Positions 20,935 through 30,070 of a DNA stretch of 64,000 nucleotides are shown piece by piece. Both the position numbers and the translations under genes were made by a program. The stretch comes from Prevotella sp. E15-22. GTDB taxonomy: Bacteria; Bacteroidota; Bacteroidia; Bacteroidales; Bacteroidaceae. A model generated the notes under the pieces. The model worked only from the letters and a program-made list of their open reading frames with translations, was not told the origin of the DNA and did no database searches. The DNA lies in contig NZ_CP096247.1 in assembly GCF_023204875.1 (NCBI RefSeq), positions 1,364,001-1,428,000 on the forward strand, read 5' to 3'. Within the stretch, counting starts at the first letter, position 1. Each line of letters begins with the position of its first letter.

Positions 20935-21609
20935 TTACTTCAATGTACCTGCCTCGGCAGCTTGAATCATAGCCTGTGATGCATACATGTATATTTCTAC
21001 GCGACGGTTCTGCTGACGGCCTGCGGCAGTGGAGTTGTCTGCAACGGGGTTTGTTGACCCCTGGCCATCAACGGTGCGAATCTGAGTTGCGCTCACGCCT
21101 TGTCCCTTCAAATATGTTTCAACGGCTTTGGCACGCTTAACAGAGAGGGGATTGTTGATGGCATCAGAGCCGGTATTGTCGGTGTGACCGAAAATGGCAA
21201 TGTCGCAGTCGGCATTGTTTTTCAAAAGTGTGGCACACTGATTCAGAGCAGCCTTTGAGTTGGCGTTTAGGTCACTCTTGTTGGTAGCAAAGAGAATGCC
21301 TGAGTCGAAGGTCAACTTTACTGCTTGTAGACCGTTGGCATCGGTAACAGACTCCACCTGAGCATTCTTCACAGCTTCTGCCTCTTTCTTTACCTTATCC
21401 ATGTGCTTGCCAATCAGAGCACCGGTACCAGCACCTACGGCAGTGCCTACTGCTGCACCTACAGCGGTATTGCCTGCCACTTTACCAACGATTGCACCTA
21501 ATACAGCACCACCGGCAGCACCAATTGCAGTTCCCTTAGCCAAATTGTTACATCCAGCCATCACAATTCCTGCACATAAAGTCAGGATCATAACTTTCAT
21601 CTTTTTCAT
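20935..21609 (-). CDS. OmpA-family lipoprotein with glycine-zipper region
   Basis: Outer-membrane lipoprotein predicted to bind peptidoglycan. Seen: signal peptide with lipobox VMAGC (acyl-Cys near residue 19), a Gly/Ala-rich zipper (about 25-68, repeated GAAVGTAVGAGTGALIGK-type segments), then an OmpA-like domain (about 105-215) with NSKAALNQCATLL, IFGHTDNTGSDAINNPLSVKR and the diaminopimelate-binding Asp/Arg pattern. The zipper may insert in the membrane. The neighbour is mtgA. Resembles YiaD-like proteins; its exact role is unknown. Confidence 0.9.
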   Translation of the reverse strand: MKKMKVMILTLCAGIVMAGCNNLAKGTAIGAAGGAVLGAIVGKVAGNTAVGAAVGTAVGAGTGALIGKHMDKVKKEAEAVKNAQVESVTDANGLQAVKLTFDSGILFATNKSDLNANSKAALNQCATLLKNNADCDIAIFGHTDNTGSDAINNPLSVKRAKAVETYLKGQGVSATQIRTVDGQGSTNPVADNSTAAGRQQNRRVEIYMYASQAMIQAAEAGTLK

Positions 21610-21662
21610 AATGGTAGTTAGTTTTATTAATTAAATTGTTAAACGTTCATGTATTTCGGGTG

Positions 21663-21720
21663 CAAAGATAGAAAATAATTATGAATTGAATTACTAATTA
21701 TTAATTTTTTTGTACCTTTG
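21663..21720. promoter_or_regulatory. Divergent -7 elements for the OmpA-like gene and proS
   Basis: TATCTTTG on the minus strand (21663-21670) serves the OmpA-like gene and TACCTTTG on the plus strand (21713-21720) serves proS, 31 bases before its ATG. The AT-rich stretch between them shows no well-spaced TTTG -33 for either. Confidence 0.6.
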
Positions 21721-21750
21721 CACCAAAATTTTGAATTTATTGGATAAATC

Positions 21751-23232
21751 ATGGCAAAAGAATTAAAAGAACTAACAAAAAGGGCTGATAACTATAGTCA
21801 GTGGTTCAACGATCTTGTGGTGAAAGCTGACCTGGCCGAGCAGAGCGCTGTACGTGGCTGCATGGTTATCAAACCTTACGGCTATGCCATCTGGGAGAAG
21901 ATGCAGCAGCAGCTAGACAAGATGTTTAAGGAGACTGGTGCTCAGAATGCCTATTTCCCCTTGCTTATTCCTAAGTCGTTTCTGAGCCGCGAGGCCGAGC
22001 ATGTTGAGGGCTTCGCCAAGGAGTGCGCTGTGGTTACCCACTATCGTTTGCGTGCTAAGGATGATAAGAGTGGAGTGGAGGTTGATCCATCTGCTAAATT
22101 GGAAGAAGAACTAATTGTACGTCCTACCTCAGAGACCATTATCTGGAACACTTATAAAAATTGGATTCATTCATGGCGCGATCTGCCCCTAATGTGCAAT
22201 CAGTGGTGTAACGTTATGCGTTGGGAGATGCGTACACGTCCTTTCTTACGCACTTCTGAGTTTTTGTGGCAGGAGGGACATACTGCCCATGCTACACGCG
22301 AGGAAGCTGAAGAGGAAGCACAGAAGATGCTGAAAGTCTATGCCAAGTTTGCTGAGGAGTGGATGGCAGTACCTGTAGTACAGGGTGTTAAGAGTGAGAC
22401 CGAGCGATTTGCTGGTGCACTTGATACTTACACCATTGAGGCAATGATGCAGGATGGTAAAGCTCTACAGAGCGGTACTTCTCACTTCCTTGGTCAGAAT
22501 TTTGCAAAGGCATTCGAGGTAACATATCTTAATAAGGAAAACAAGCCTGAGTATGTATGGGCTACATCATGGGGTGTTTCTACCCGACTGATTGGTGCAC
22601 TCATTATGACTCACTCTGACGACAACGGACTTGTTTTGCCTCCACGTCTGGCTCCTATCCAGGTAGTTATTATTCCTATTGCCAACAAGCCCGAGCAGCT
22701 CGAGCAGGTTAATAAGGAGGTTACTCCTATCATCGAGGCTCTTCGCGCCAAGGGTATCAGCGTTAAGTTTGACGATGCTGATAACAAACGTCCTGGATTT
22801 AAGTTTGCCGACTACGAGCTGAAGGGTGTTCCTGTACGTTTGGTACTGGGTGCTCGCGATCTGGAGAACGGAACAATCGAGGTAATGCGCCGCGATACTT
22901 TGGAAAAGGAAACTCGCCCAATCGAGGGTATCACAGAATACGTTGAGCAACTGCTCGAGGATATCCAGCAGAATATCTTCAAGAAGGCTAAGGACTATCG
23001 CGATGCTCATATATACGAGTGCGAGAACTACGAGGAGTTTAAGGAGAAAGTTAAGGACGGTGGATTCTTCCTGTGTCATTGGGACGGTACTGCTGAGACC
23101 GAGGCAAAAATTAAAGAGGAGACTCAGGCCACTATCCGCTGCGTACCATTCGGTGTTGAGCAGACTCCTGGCGTGGATATGGTAACTGGCAAACCTGCAA
23201 AGGCTCGCGTTATCATCGCAAGAAGTTATTAA
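21751..23232 (+). CDS. proS: Prolyl-tRNA synthetase, archaeal/eukaryote-like short form
   Basis: Charges tRNA-Pro; class II synthetase. Seen: motif 1 region PLLIPKSFL, motif 2 [20 protein letters not shown] near residue 165, the [14 protein letters not shown] segment, motif 3 [19 protein letters not shown] near 275, an anticodon-binding domain (about 300-410) and a C-terminal domain ending in RSY. At 493 aa and lacking the INS editing insertion, it belongs to the archaeal-type ProS group, the type carried by Bacteroidetes. It is a monocistronic unit ended by a bidirectional terminator shared with menA. Confidence 0.96.
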   Translation: MAKELKELTKRADNYSQWFNDLVVKADLAEQSAVRGCMVIKPYGYAIWEKMQQQLDKMFKETGAQNAYFPLLIPKSFLSREAEHVEGFAKECAVVTHYRLRAKDDKSGVEVDPSAKLEEELIVRPTSETIIWNTYKNWIHSWRDLPLMCNQWCNVMRWEMRTRPFLRTSEFLWQEGHTAHATREEAEEEAQKMLKVYAKFAEEWMAVPVVQGVKSETERFAGALDTYTIEAMMQDGKALQSGTSHFLGQNFAKAFEVTYLNKENKPEYVWATSWGVSTRLIGALIMTHSDDNGLVLPPRLAPIQVVIIPIANKPEQLEQVNKEVTPIIEALRAKGISVKFDDADNKRPGFKFADYELKGVPVRLVLGARDLENGTIEVMRRDTLEKETRPIEGITEYVEQLLEDIQQNIFKKAKDYRDAHIYECENYEEFKEKVKDGGFFLCHWDGTAETEAKIKEETQATIRCVPFGVEQTPGVDMVTGKPAKARVIIARSY

Positions 23233-23294
23233 GATTCATCTTTTTGTTGCGAGGTATTTCAGTTCAGGAAAATTCCTTCGTAATTGGTTATCAT

Positions 23295-23330
23295 AAAAAT
23301 AGGAGCCAGTTTTTTCTGACTCCTATTTTT
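23295..23330. terminator. Bidirectional terminator between proS and menA
   Basis: AAAAATAGGAG (23295-23305) pairs with CTCCTATTTTT (23320-23330). An inner CAG/CTG pair and one mismatch continue the stem around a T-rich loop. A/T tracts on both sides let it end both convergent genes. Confidence 0.85.
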
Positions 23331-23337
23331 ATTTGAT

Positions 23338-24240
23338 TCAATTCAATAGTAATCCGATACTCACTAGTAGCCCATATATGAGAATGTTGCGGGCTGTTTC
23401 ACTTAAACATTTGTTTAATTCACGTCCTTTCCATATATGTTTTATTTTTAGAAAGGTGAGTGTGTGGAGTATGGTATAGAGCATAGGAAGAATAAAGGCC
23501 CACCATTTTCCATTAAGTCCGAATGAAAGTCCCATCATAAATGCTGCGATACCAATAATCCAATATAGTCCTAGAGTATATTTTTCTCCGATACGAACCA
23601 CTAGAGTATGTTTGCCAGCTAACTTGTCTGTGTCTCGATCTCGAAAATTGTTGACCAATAGTAGGGTGTCAATCACGATGCCACATGCTATTGCAGCCAT
23701 GAATACCTCAAACGTCAATGTGTGCAACTGAACATAATAGGTCATGCTAACAGGTATTAGTCCGAAGAATATCAGAACAAGAACATCTCCTAATCCTATA
23801 TAAGAAAGGTGTGTGGTGTAGAGGAAACAGAATATCACGCAAAGTAAACCAATGAGTATCATTTCTAGCCCTCCGTAGAGTGCTAATGGTAATCCAACGA
23901 TGCAAGCTAGTACTGTTGTTGTGGCAATGGCGTGTTTCATGGCCTCTATGCTAACCCATCCTTGGGTACATGCTCGTTCTGGTCCAAGACGAGTTTCGCG
24001 GTCATCAGTTCCTTTAATATAGTCTACAAAATCGTTAATAAAGTTGGCGTCAATCTGCATAATAAAGGCGAAAAGAATGCAAAGTACAGCTGCCGTCCAT
24101 GAGAATGGGTGGCCTATATAGTTGATTGAGTCTTTCCACGCGAGTGACAGACCTATCATCACGGGAACAGCAGCCCCAGTCAATGTCTTGGGACGGGCGG
24201 CTAGAACCCATGCCTTAAAAGAGTTTTTCTTCACTTCCAT
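23338..24240 (-). CDS. menA: 1,4-dihydroxy-2-naphthoate prenyltransferase
   Basis: Attaches the isoprenoid tail in menaquinone synthesis; integral inner-membrane UbiA-family enzyme. Seen: AARPKTLTGAAVPVMIG near the N-terminus, the first Asp-rich prenyl-diphosphate motif in DANFINDFVDYIKGTDD (about residue 75), a second Asp motif NNFRDRDTDKLAGKHTL near 195, and about eight to nine membrane segments. The 300-aa length from ATG 24240 fits the family. A longer reading from 24393 would run through the promoter and add 51 unrelated residues. It shares an interleaved divergent promoter with the HD gene. Confidence 0.93.
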   Translation of the reverse strand: MEVKKNSFKAWVLAARPKTLTGAAVPVMIGLSLAWKDSINYIGHPFSWTAAVLCILFAFIMQIDANFINDFVDYIKGTDDRETRLGPERACTQGWVSIEAMKHAIATTTVLACIVGLPLALYGGLEMILIGLLCVIFCFLYTTHLSYIGLGDVLVLIFFGLIPVSMTYYVQLHTLTFEVFMAAIACGIVIDTLLLVNNFRDRDTDKLAGKHTLVVRIGEKYTLGLYWIIGIAAFMMGLSFGLNGKWWAFILPMLYTILHTLTFLKIKHIWKGRELNKCLSETARNILIYGLLVSIGLLLN

Positions 24241-24262
24241 TTCTAACTTTTTTCTAAAAACG

Positions 24263-24298
24263 TTTGCAAAAGTAAACAAAATCTTGTATATTTGCAAA
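24263..24298. promoter_or_regulatory. Interleaved face-to-face promoters of menA and the HD gene
   Basis: The plus promoter has TTTG 24263-24266, a 20-bp spacer and TATATTTG 24287-24294. The minus promoter has TTTG (24295-24298), 20 bp and TACTTTTG (24267-24274). Each end is a TTTGCAAA palindrome that gives a -33 to one strand and the end of a -7 to the other, so the two promoters occupy the same 36 bp. Confidence 0.8.
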
Positions 24299-24313
24299 AT
24301 AATCCTTATAATA

Positions 24314-24949
24314 ATGTTGAATAATACCGCAAGTCTCGATTTGGTGGAATTTATAGAAACGCATATTCTACCACAATATGCCAATTTCGACAAGGCTCAT
24401 AATATGGAGCATGTTACACGTGTGATTCGTCGTTCTATGGAGTTGGCGCAAAAGACGGGTGCCGACAAGGATATGGTATATGCAATTGCAGCTTATCACG
24501 ATGTGGGGATGTCTGGCCCTCGTGCCATTCATCATATTACAGGTGCTAAGATTCTAGCTAGCGATGCTCGACTAAAAAAATGGTTTAGTCCAGAACAGAT
24601 TAAGATTATGAAGGAAGCTGTTGAGGATCACCGTGCATCGGCTTCGCGTGCTCCGCGTAGTCTTTATGGAAAGATTGTGGCAGAGGCTGATCGCGACATC
24701 GTTCCCGAAGTGGTATTTCAACGTACTATTCAATTTGGTCTGGCAAATTATCCAGAACTTGACAAGGAACAGCAATGGCAGCGCTTCGTGAAGCATATGG
24801 ACGAGAAATATTCGGTTAATGGGTACATACGTCTATGGATTCCAGGGGCGCCAAATGAAGAGAAACTAAAAGAGTTGCGCAACATCATAGCGAATCCTCG
24901 TTTGCTGCGTGAACAATTTGATAAATATTATAAAAAGGAAAGCGTATGA
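24314..24949 (+). CDS. HD-domain hydrolase
   Basis: Small 211-aa HD-superfamily metal-dependent phosphohydrolase, soluble. Seen: HNMEHVTRVIRRS (first His) near residue 24, the HD pair in AIAAYHDVGMSGPRAIHH near 60, EAVEDHRAS near 100 and KIVAEADRDIVPEV (last Asp) near 120. The substrate is not apparent. I start at the ATG at 24314 (MLNNTASLDL), just past the promoter; a longer in-frame reading crosses menA's start. It overlaps the deaminase gene by 4 bp, so a nucleotide-related role is a reasonable guess but only positional. Confidence 0.82.
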   Translation: MLNNTASLDLVEFIETHILPQYANFDKAHNMEHVTRVIRRSMELAQKTGADKDMVYAIAAYHDVGMSGPRAIHHITGAKILASDARLKKWFSPEQIKIMKEAVEDHRASASRAPRSLYGKIVAEADRDIVPEVVFQRTIQFGLANYPELDKEQQWQRFVKHMDEKYSVNGYIRLWIPGAPNEEKLKELRNIIANPRLLREQFDKYYKKESV

Positions 24950-25413
24950 CTAATAAAGAATTGATGCGACGCGCTATAGAACTCTCTAAGCAGAGCGTGT
25001 GCAACGGCGGAGGTCCCTTTGGGGCTGTCATAGCTCGTAACGGAGAAATCGTTGCCGAAGGTTCCAACTGTGTAACCATTGATTGCGACCCTACGGCACA
25101 TGCTGAGGTATCAACCATTCGCAAGGCATGTAAGACCTTAAGAACATTTGATCTCTCTGGATGCGAGATTTTTACGTCGTGCGAGCCTTGTCCTATGTGT
25201 TTTGGCGCCATTTACTGGGCGCATCTCGACAAGATATATATGGGTAACGATCGCAAGGATGCTGCAAAGATAGGCTTCGACGACGACTTTATCTATCAGG
25301 AGATCGCTCTTGATGTCAAAGATCGTAAGAAACCTTCCGAAGTGCTACTACGTGACGAAGCCTTGGAGGCATTTAAAATGTGGGACGAGAAGGTGGATAA
25401 GACGGAGTATTAA
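24946..25413 (+). CDS. Nucleoside/guanine deaminase (GuaD-like)
   Basis: Zinc-dependent cytidine-deaminase-fold enzyme, 155 aa. Seen: GGPFGAVIARNGEIV near residue 25, the catalytic HAE in DPTAHAEVSTIRKAC near 50, the Zn-binding SCEPCPMCFGAIYWA near 82-96, and the IGFDDDFIYQEIALD segment. The last two, especially the GFDDxFIYxE sequence, resemble Bacillus GuaD (guanine to xanthine) more than TadA or cytosine deaminase. Translationally coupled (ATGA) to the HD protein. Guanine as substrate is inferred from resemblance. Confidence 0.85.
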   Translation: MTNKELMRRAIELSKQSVCNGGGPFGAVIARNGEIVAEGSNCVTIDCDPTAHAEVSTIRKACKTLRTFDLSGCEIFTSCEPCPMCFGAIYWAHLDKIYMGNDRKDAAKIGFDDDFIYQEIALDVKDRKKPSEVLLRDEALEAFKMWDEKVDKTEY

Positions 25414-25441
25414 GATTTACTCGTCGTAAATTATGAAATGC

Positions 25442-25472
25442 AAAAGGAATCTCTTTTGAGATTCCTTTTTTT
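25442..25472. terminator. Terminator between the deaminase and the antiporter genes
   Basis: AAAAGGAATCTC (25442-25453) and GAGATTCCTTTT (25458-25469) form a 12-bp stem with a 4-nt loop, and more T follow on the plus strand. The flanking A run on the other side lets it serve the minus-strand antiporter gene too, whose stop codon touches its edge. Confidence 0.85.
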
Positions 25473-26742
25473 ATGAGTAGCGTCTGGGATATCTAAAGAT
25501 AATGGAGAGGAAGGCGGCCACACCAATGGCCATTGGATAATATAGCCATGGAATGATGGCAATAGGGTTGATGTTGGCTAAACCAGCTGCCATCAACAAC
25601 TGGGCACCATAAGGGAGTAATCCTTGGACTGCGCATGAGAAGGTGTCGAGCAGTGATGCGCATTTCCTGGGGTCTAAGTGGAATTGCTCGCCAATCTTGT
25701 GAGCAATGCTGCCGGTAGTGATGATGGCCACGGTGTTGTTGGCTGTGCAGAGATTGATAATACTTACCAGCATGGCAATGGTAAACTCGCCGCCTCGTTT
25801 GCTATTGACGTGGCGGGTGAGACCATTGATGATGAAGTCGATGCCACCGTTGTGCTTGATAAGCTGTAGTAGACCGCCTGCAAGCATCGTGATGACTATC
25901 AGTTCGCTCATCGATATGATGCCGTCGCCAATAGCACCTATCCATTCCCAAAAATCGAACGTTCCGAGTGAGATGCCGATGATGCCCGTGAGTATTACAC
26001 CGAGAGTGAGTACTATCATCACGTTGAGGCCTATGATGGCAGTGATGATGACTGCCATATAAGGTAACACCTTTATTAATTCTATGTTGGAAGTGATACC
26101 AGACACGCAGATATCTTTGCCTGCAAAGAAATAAACGAGAAGCAACACCAGAGCGGCTGGCATAACAATAAACGAGTTGACCCGAAACTTATCGCTGGTC
26201 TTACAGCCTTGTGTCTGAGTGGCTATGATCGTAGTGTCGGAGATAAACGAAAGGTTGTCTCCAAAAAATGATCCTCCCACCACTATGGCTACTACCATAG
26301 CAGCATTGGCTCCTGTTTGTGATGCTATGCCTGCGGCGATGGGACTCAGGGCAACGATTGTTCCTACGCTTGTACCGATGGATAGTGAAATAAAACAGGC
26401 AGCCAAAAAGAGACCTGCCAACAGCATCTGACTTGGTAACAGTGACAAGGTTAAGTTGACTGTGGCATCGATAGCGCCCATCGTTTTGGCTGTATTGGCA
26501 AAAGCGCCTGCAAGAATAAATATCCAAATCATGAGCATCATCTCGGCTGAGCCAGCACCGCGACTAAACACGTTGATGCGTTTGCGCAATTTGCCTCGGG
26601 TGATGCCAATGGCATATATACTGGCAGTAAGGAAAGCCACAGTGATGGGTACCTTATAGAAATCACGTGCGATGATGCTTGTGACTAGATAAAGAATAAT
26701 AAATACCATCAGGGGCGATAGTGCCAGCAACCCTCTTCTCAT
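25471..26742 (-). CDS. NhaC-type Na+/H+ antiporter family protein
   Basis: Polytopic inner-membrane transporter, 423 aa, with about ten to eleven hydrophobic segments. Seen: a membrane-embedded SIGTSVGTIVALSPIAAGIA stretch, GGSFFGDNLSFISDTTI (the NhaC-family GDNLSxISDT motif), and NNTVAIITTGSIA with TFSCAVQGLLPYGAQ near the C-terminus. These place it in the NhaC superfamily, which includes Na+/H+ and some organic-acid antiporters. It is the third gene of lacI-type regulator - altronate dehydratase - this gene with a 13-bp gap, so an organic-acid (hexonate-related) substrate is at least as likely as sodium. That is inference from context. Confidence 0.85.
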   Translation of the reverse strand: MRRGLLALSPLMVFIILYLVTSIIARDFYKVPITVAFLTASIYAIGITRGKLRKRINVFSRGAGSAEMMLMIWIFILAGAFANTAKTMGAIDATVNLTLSLLPSQMLLAGLFLAACFISLSIGTSVGTIVALSPIAAGIASQTGANAAMVVAIVVGGSFFGDNLSFISDTTIIATQTQGCKTSDKFRVNSFIVMPAALVLLLVYFFAGKDICVSGITSNIELIKVLPYMAVIITAIIGLNVMIVLTLGVILTGIIGISLGTFDFWEWIGAIGDGIISMSELIVITMLAGGLLQLIKHNGGIDFIINGLTRHVNSKRGGEFTIAMLVSIINLCTANNTVAIITTGSIAHKIGEQFHLDPRKCASLLDTFSCAVQGLLPYGAQLLMAAGLANINPIAIIPWLYYPMAIGVAAFLSIIFRYPRRYS

Positions 26743-26755
26743 GTTATTCTCTTGA

Positions 26756-28252
26756 TTATAGTGTTACACCATTTTTAAATATGGAGATTTCACAATAGTT
26801 GTTCTCCTCGTTGTGGGTCTTCTCGCCGCTTGCCACAGCCAGAATCTTTTCAATAAACTCTGGCATAAGTTCTTGCATGGTGCGACCCTCTATGAGTTGA
26901 CCTGCGGAGAAATCCACCCACTGGGGCTTACGTTGGGCAAGGGTGGGGTTGGTGGCTATCTTCATCGTGGGAACAAAGGTTCCGAAGGGGGTGCCGCGAC
27001 CTGTGGTGAAGAGTACCAGGTGGCAGCCACAAGATGCCAACGCTGTGGCGGCAACGAGGTCGTTGCCTGGCGCTGAAAGCAGGTTGAGACCATTGGCAGA
27101 TAGACGATCACCATATTCCATTACGCCACTTACTGGGGCTCGACCGCATTTCTGTGTGCAGCCCAAGGCTTTGTCTTCAAGAGTCGAGATGCCGCCGGCT
27201 TTGTTTCCTGGGCTAGGATTCTCACCAACAGGTTCTCCGTGACTTAGAAAATACTCTTTAAAATTGTTAATCATCGAGACTGTTTGGTGGAAGAGCTCAA
27301 GTGTCTCACAACGGTTCATCAGTATGGTCTCAGCACCGAACATCTCAGGGACTTCGGTCAGTACACTCGTACCTCCTTGGGCCACCAGCCAGTCGCTAAA
27401 CTCGCCTACCAGTGGGTTGGCTGTGATTCCGCTGAATCCATCAGAACCGCCGCATTTTAGACCTACGCGGAGCTTGGATACAGGTACGTCCACACGTTTA
27501 TCCTGACGGGAAATTTCATAGAGTTCTCGTAGGATCTGCATGCCTGCTTCCACCTCGTCGCCATCTACTTTCTGAGTTACTATCAGTCGGATGCGTTCGT
27601 GGTCATAGTTACCAAGAAACTTCATGAAGTCATCTGGTTGATTGTTTTCACATCCTAGGCCAATTACCAATACTGCACCTGCATTGGGATGAAGTACGAT
27701 ATCGCGCAGAATCTTACGGGTATTCTCGTGGTCTCCGCTCAACTGCGAACATCCGTAGTTGTGGTGCCAGGCATGGATGTTGTCAACACCATTGCAACTT
27801 GTCTCTTCGCGCAATTGTTGGGCCAGTCGTTCGGCGATGCCGTTAACACAGCCTACAGTGGGCACAATCCATATCTCATTACGAACACCTACGTCACCGT
27901 TTTTGCGGATAAATCCTTTGAATGTGCGATTGTCATTCTTGATGTTGAGTTTTTCGTTGACAGGTGTGTATGTATATTCAAGGGTTCCGGAAAGGTTGGT
28001 TCTTAAATTATTCTCGTTGACCCACTCGCCACCTTTCATGTCTTTGATGGCGTGACCAATGGGATATCCATATTTGATAATATCCTCTCCTGCTTTTACG
28101 TCGCGCAACAAAACCTTATGGCCTGCAGGCACATCCTCAGCGAGAACTACGCATTCGCCGCCGGCTTCAATCACATCACCTTGTTTTTTTTCAGTCAGAC
28201 ACACTACAACGGTGTCGGAAGGATTAATCTTTAAGTATGTTTGTAATTCCAT
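26756..28252 (-). CDS. uxaA: Altronate dehydratase (UxaA family)
   Basis: Dehydrates D-altronate to 2-keto-3-deoxy-gluconate in galacturonate breakdown. Seen in 498 aa: an N-terminal SAF-like domain (about 1-90), then FKGFIRKNGDVGVRNEIWIVPTVGCVNG, HAWHHNYGCSQLSGDHE, VIGLGCENNQ, LKCGGSDGFSGITANPLVG and LFTTGRGTPFGTFVPTMKI. These are the conserved UxaA/GarD Cys- and Gly-rich motifs, and both halves of the enzyme are present in one chain. Start ATG 28252 lies 7 bases after the regulator stop, so coupling is likely. uxaB, uxaC and kdgK/kdgA are absent from the window. GarD (galactarate dehydratase) is the main alternative. Confidence 0.88.
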   Translation of the reverse strand: MELQTYLKINPSDTVVVCLTEKKQGDVIEAGGECVVLAEDVPAGHKVLLRDVKAGEDIIKYGYPIGHAIKDMKGGEWVNENNLRTNLSGTLEYTYTPVNEKLNIKNDNRTFKGFIRKNGDVGVRNEIWIVPTVGCVNGIAERLAQQLREETSCNGVDNIHAWHHNYGCSQLSGDHENTRKILRDIVLHPNAGAVLVIGLGCENNQPDDFMKFLGNYDHERIRLIVTQKVDGDEVEAGMQILRELYEISRQDKRVDVPVSKLRVGLKCGGSDGFSGITANPLVGEFSDWLVAQGGTSVLTEVPEMFGAETILMNRCETLELFHQTVSMINNFKEYFLSHGEPVGENPSPGNKAGGISTLEDKALGCTQKCGRAPVSGVMEYGDRLSANGLNLLSAPGNDLVAATALASCGCHLVLFTTGRGTPFGTFVPTMKIATNPTLAQRKPQWVDFSAGQLIEGRTMQELMPEFIEKILAVASGEKTHNEENNYCEISIFKNGVTL

Positions 28253-28259
28253 ATCGGTT

Positions 28260-29327
28260 TTAGACGTTGTCGCGCCTATAGAACTCAATATTTTCTTTGG
28301 TTAGAAGTTCAATAGGCATATAGTTCACTGGGGTTACCTCTTTCTTAAGGACAATAGCTTGGAAAAGCGTCTCGATGCACTGGTATCCCTGCATATAGGC
28401 ATGTTGGGCAATGAGAAACGAGATACTGCCCTGACGCACACATTCTGCATTCTTGGGCACCATGTCGTAGCCCATAATCTGGACATTGCGGCGATTGGTG
28501 CGCAAAAGGAACTCGCCCACCAAGTGAGCCTTTGAGTTGAAAGTGATGCAGTGGTGAATATGTGGATGTGTGGAGAAGAACTCTTCGAGAATCTTGTCGA
28601 AATGAGCTTTTGATTCGCCTAAGGGGAGGTTGACGTCTGTAATCTTTATCTCAGGAAAGTGGTCACGCATGTAGTGACGAAATCCGGTCTCGCGGTTTGA
28701 CTGCTGTTTAGAACCTACATGGCCGTCTTTCAACTGCTTCATCATCATAATCTCCTTTTCTTTCGAGGCAATAAGCATCATCATGCGCGCGGCGAAATAT
28801 CCACTTTGAAACGAATCTTGGCCAAAGAATGCCAGCGGCTTGAGGTCAGGCAGATAAGAGTCGAGTAGAATGAAAGGGATGTTTTTGTCTGCTAGTTGAT
28901 CGGTAAATACACGTGTAATCTCCAGTTTGGCGGGTACCACGATGACGCCATCTGGATTTTGCTCCAAACATTCCTTGGTCGCTTTGATAAAGGATGGACC
29001 GTTGAAACGTTCATAATAGAGCATTTTTAGAGAAATGTGGAAATCGCGTCGGCGGGCTGTAGCAGCTTTTACGCCTTGTTCTATCTCGTCCCAATATGCC
29101 TCACTATCATGAAGCGGAATTATGCAATAGAATGTGTAATCTTTATTGTAGGCTAGTGCTGATGCATAGACGTTTGGTTGGTAATCCATTTCGGCTAATG
29201 CTTTTTCTACCTTTTCTCGGGCAGATTTTGACACGTTAGGCCTTTCATGGAGCACACGGTCAACTGTGCCTACTGACACGCCAGCACGCTCTGCGATATC
29301 CTTGATTCTAATCTTATCTGTTGCCAT
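28260..29327 (-). CDS. LacI-family transcriptional regulator
   Basis: DNA-binding repressor/activator. Seen: LacI helix-turn-helix RIKDIAERAGVSVGTVDRVL at residues about 6-25, the hinge region REKVEKALAEMDYQPN, then a periplasmic-binding-protein-like sensor domain (about 65-340) with DGVIVVPAKLE, PFILLDSYLP and FFGQDSFQSGYFAARMM. At 355 aa it is normal. It is first in the operon with altronate dehydratase and the antiporter, which points to hexuronate or a derived acid as effector. A palindrome overlapping its own promoter is the natural operator candidate. Confidence 0.93.
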   Translation of the reverse strand: MATDKIRIKDIAERAGVSVGTVDRVLHERPNVSKSAREKVEKALAEMDYQPNVYASALAYNKDYTFYCIIPLHDSEAYWDEIEQGVKAATARRRDFHISLKMLYYERFNGPSFIKATKECLEQNPDGVIVVPAKLEITRVFTDQLADKNIPFILLDSYLPDLKPLAFFGQDSFQSGYFAARMMMLIASKEKEIMMMKQLKDGHVGSKQQSNRETGFRHYMRDHFPEIKITDVNLPLGESKAHFDKILEEFFSTHPHIHHCITFNSKAHLVGEFLLRTNRRNVQIMGYDMVPKNAECVRQGSISFLIAQHAYMQGYQCIETLFQAIVLKKEVTPVNYMPIELLTKENIEFYRRDNV

Positions 29328-29355
29328 ATAAAGTTGTTTGTATTTTAATTTGGTG

Positions 29356-29435
29356 CAAAGGTAATAATATCCAGTTGAAAAACCAAATTAATTATTGAAT
29401 TAGTTTTGTAGTATGCTTGGAATTAACTACCTTTG
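29356..29435. promoter_or_regulatory. Divergent promoters with a central palindrome (LacI regulator / HD protein)
   Basis: Minus promoter: TTTG (29384-29387), 20 bp, TACCTTTG (29356-29363). Plus promoter: TTTG (29405-29408), 19 bp, TACCTTTG (29428-29435). An imperfect palindrome (29379-29392 with 29394-29407, 11 of 14 positions symmetric) spans both -33 boxes and could be the LacI-type operator. Confidence 0.7.
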
Positions 29436-29455
29436 CATAAAATTTCGAAAGAACG

Positions 29456-29992
29456 ATGAACTATCATATTATCATTGATGAATATTATCCTGAAGATAAC
29501 GAATTGAAATCTTTGTTGTTAAAACATTCTAGGCAGGTTGCTGATAAGTGTCTAGAGACATGTCGGAAACATCCTGAATTAAATATTGATGAATTATTTA
29601 TTGAGTCTGCCGCAATGCTTCATGATATAGGTATCCGTTGGTGCTATGCTCCCAGTATTTTTTGCGAGGGAAACGAACCTTATATTCGTCATGGTTTTAT
29701 TGGTGGAGAACTGCTAAGAAACAAAGGACTTGATGCTTATGCTCGCGTTTGTGAACGACATACAGGTACAGGTCTTACCAAACAACATATAATAAGCCAG
29801 CAATTACCTCTTCCTGTTTGTGATTTTATTCCTGTTACGATGGAAGAGCAACTGGTTTGTTATGCGGATAAATTCTTTTCAAAATCTTCTCCTGATAGTG
29901 TTCGGACATTAAAAGAAACTGCTCAAAGTCTTGAGAAATTCGGAAAAGAAGGGGTCGAAAAGTTTATGAAATGGGCTGAAATGTTTGAATAG
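29456..29992 (+). CDS. HDIG-domain protein (TIGR00295-like)
   Basis: 178-aa soluble HD-superfamily protein. Seen: LLLKHSRQVADKCLETC (first His) near residue 23, the HDIG motif in ESAAMLHDIGIRWCYAP near 54, a following FCEGNEPYIRHGFIGGELL with an extra His, CERHTGTGLTK near 100, and CYADKFFSKS supplying the last Asp. This is the pattern of small uncharacterised HDIG proteins. The substrate is unknown. Divergent from the LacI regulator, with its own full-consensus promoter about 20 bases upstream and a very short leader. Confidence 0.85.
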   Translation: MNYHIIIDEYYPEDNELKSLLLKHSRQVADKCLETCRKHPELNIDELFIESAAMLHDIGIRWCYAPSIFCEGNEPYIRHGFIGGELLRNKGLDAYARVCERHTGTGLTKQHIISQQLPLPVCDFIPVTMEEQLVCYADKFFSKSSPDSVRTLKETAQSLEKFGKEGVEKFMKWAEMFE

Positions 29993-30070
29993 GATCCTAG
30001 AAACGGGTAAAAAAAGTTAAAGTGTATATATAAACTTCTGTCAGTGCACATCAAACTCCTAACTTTTTCG

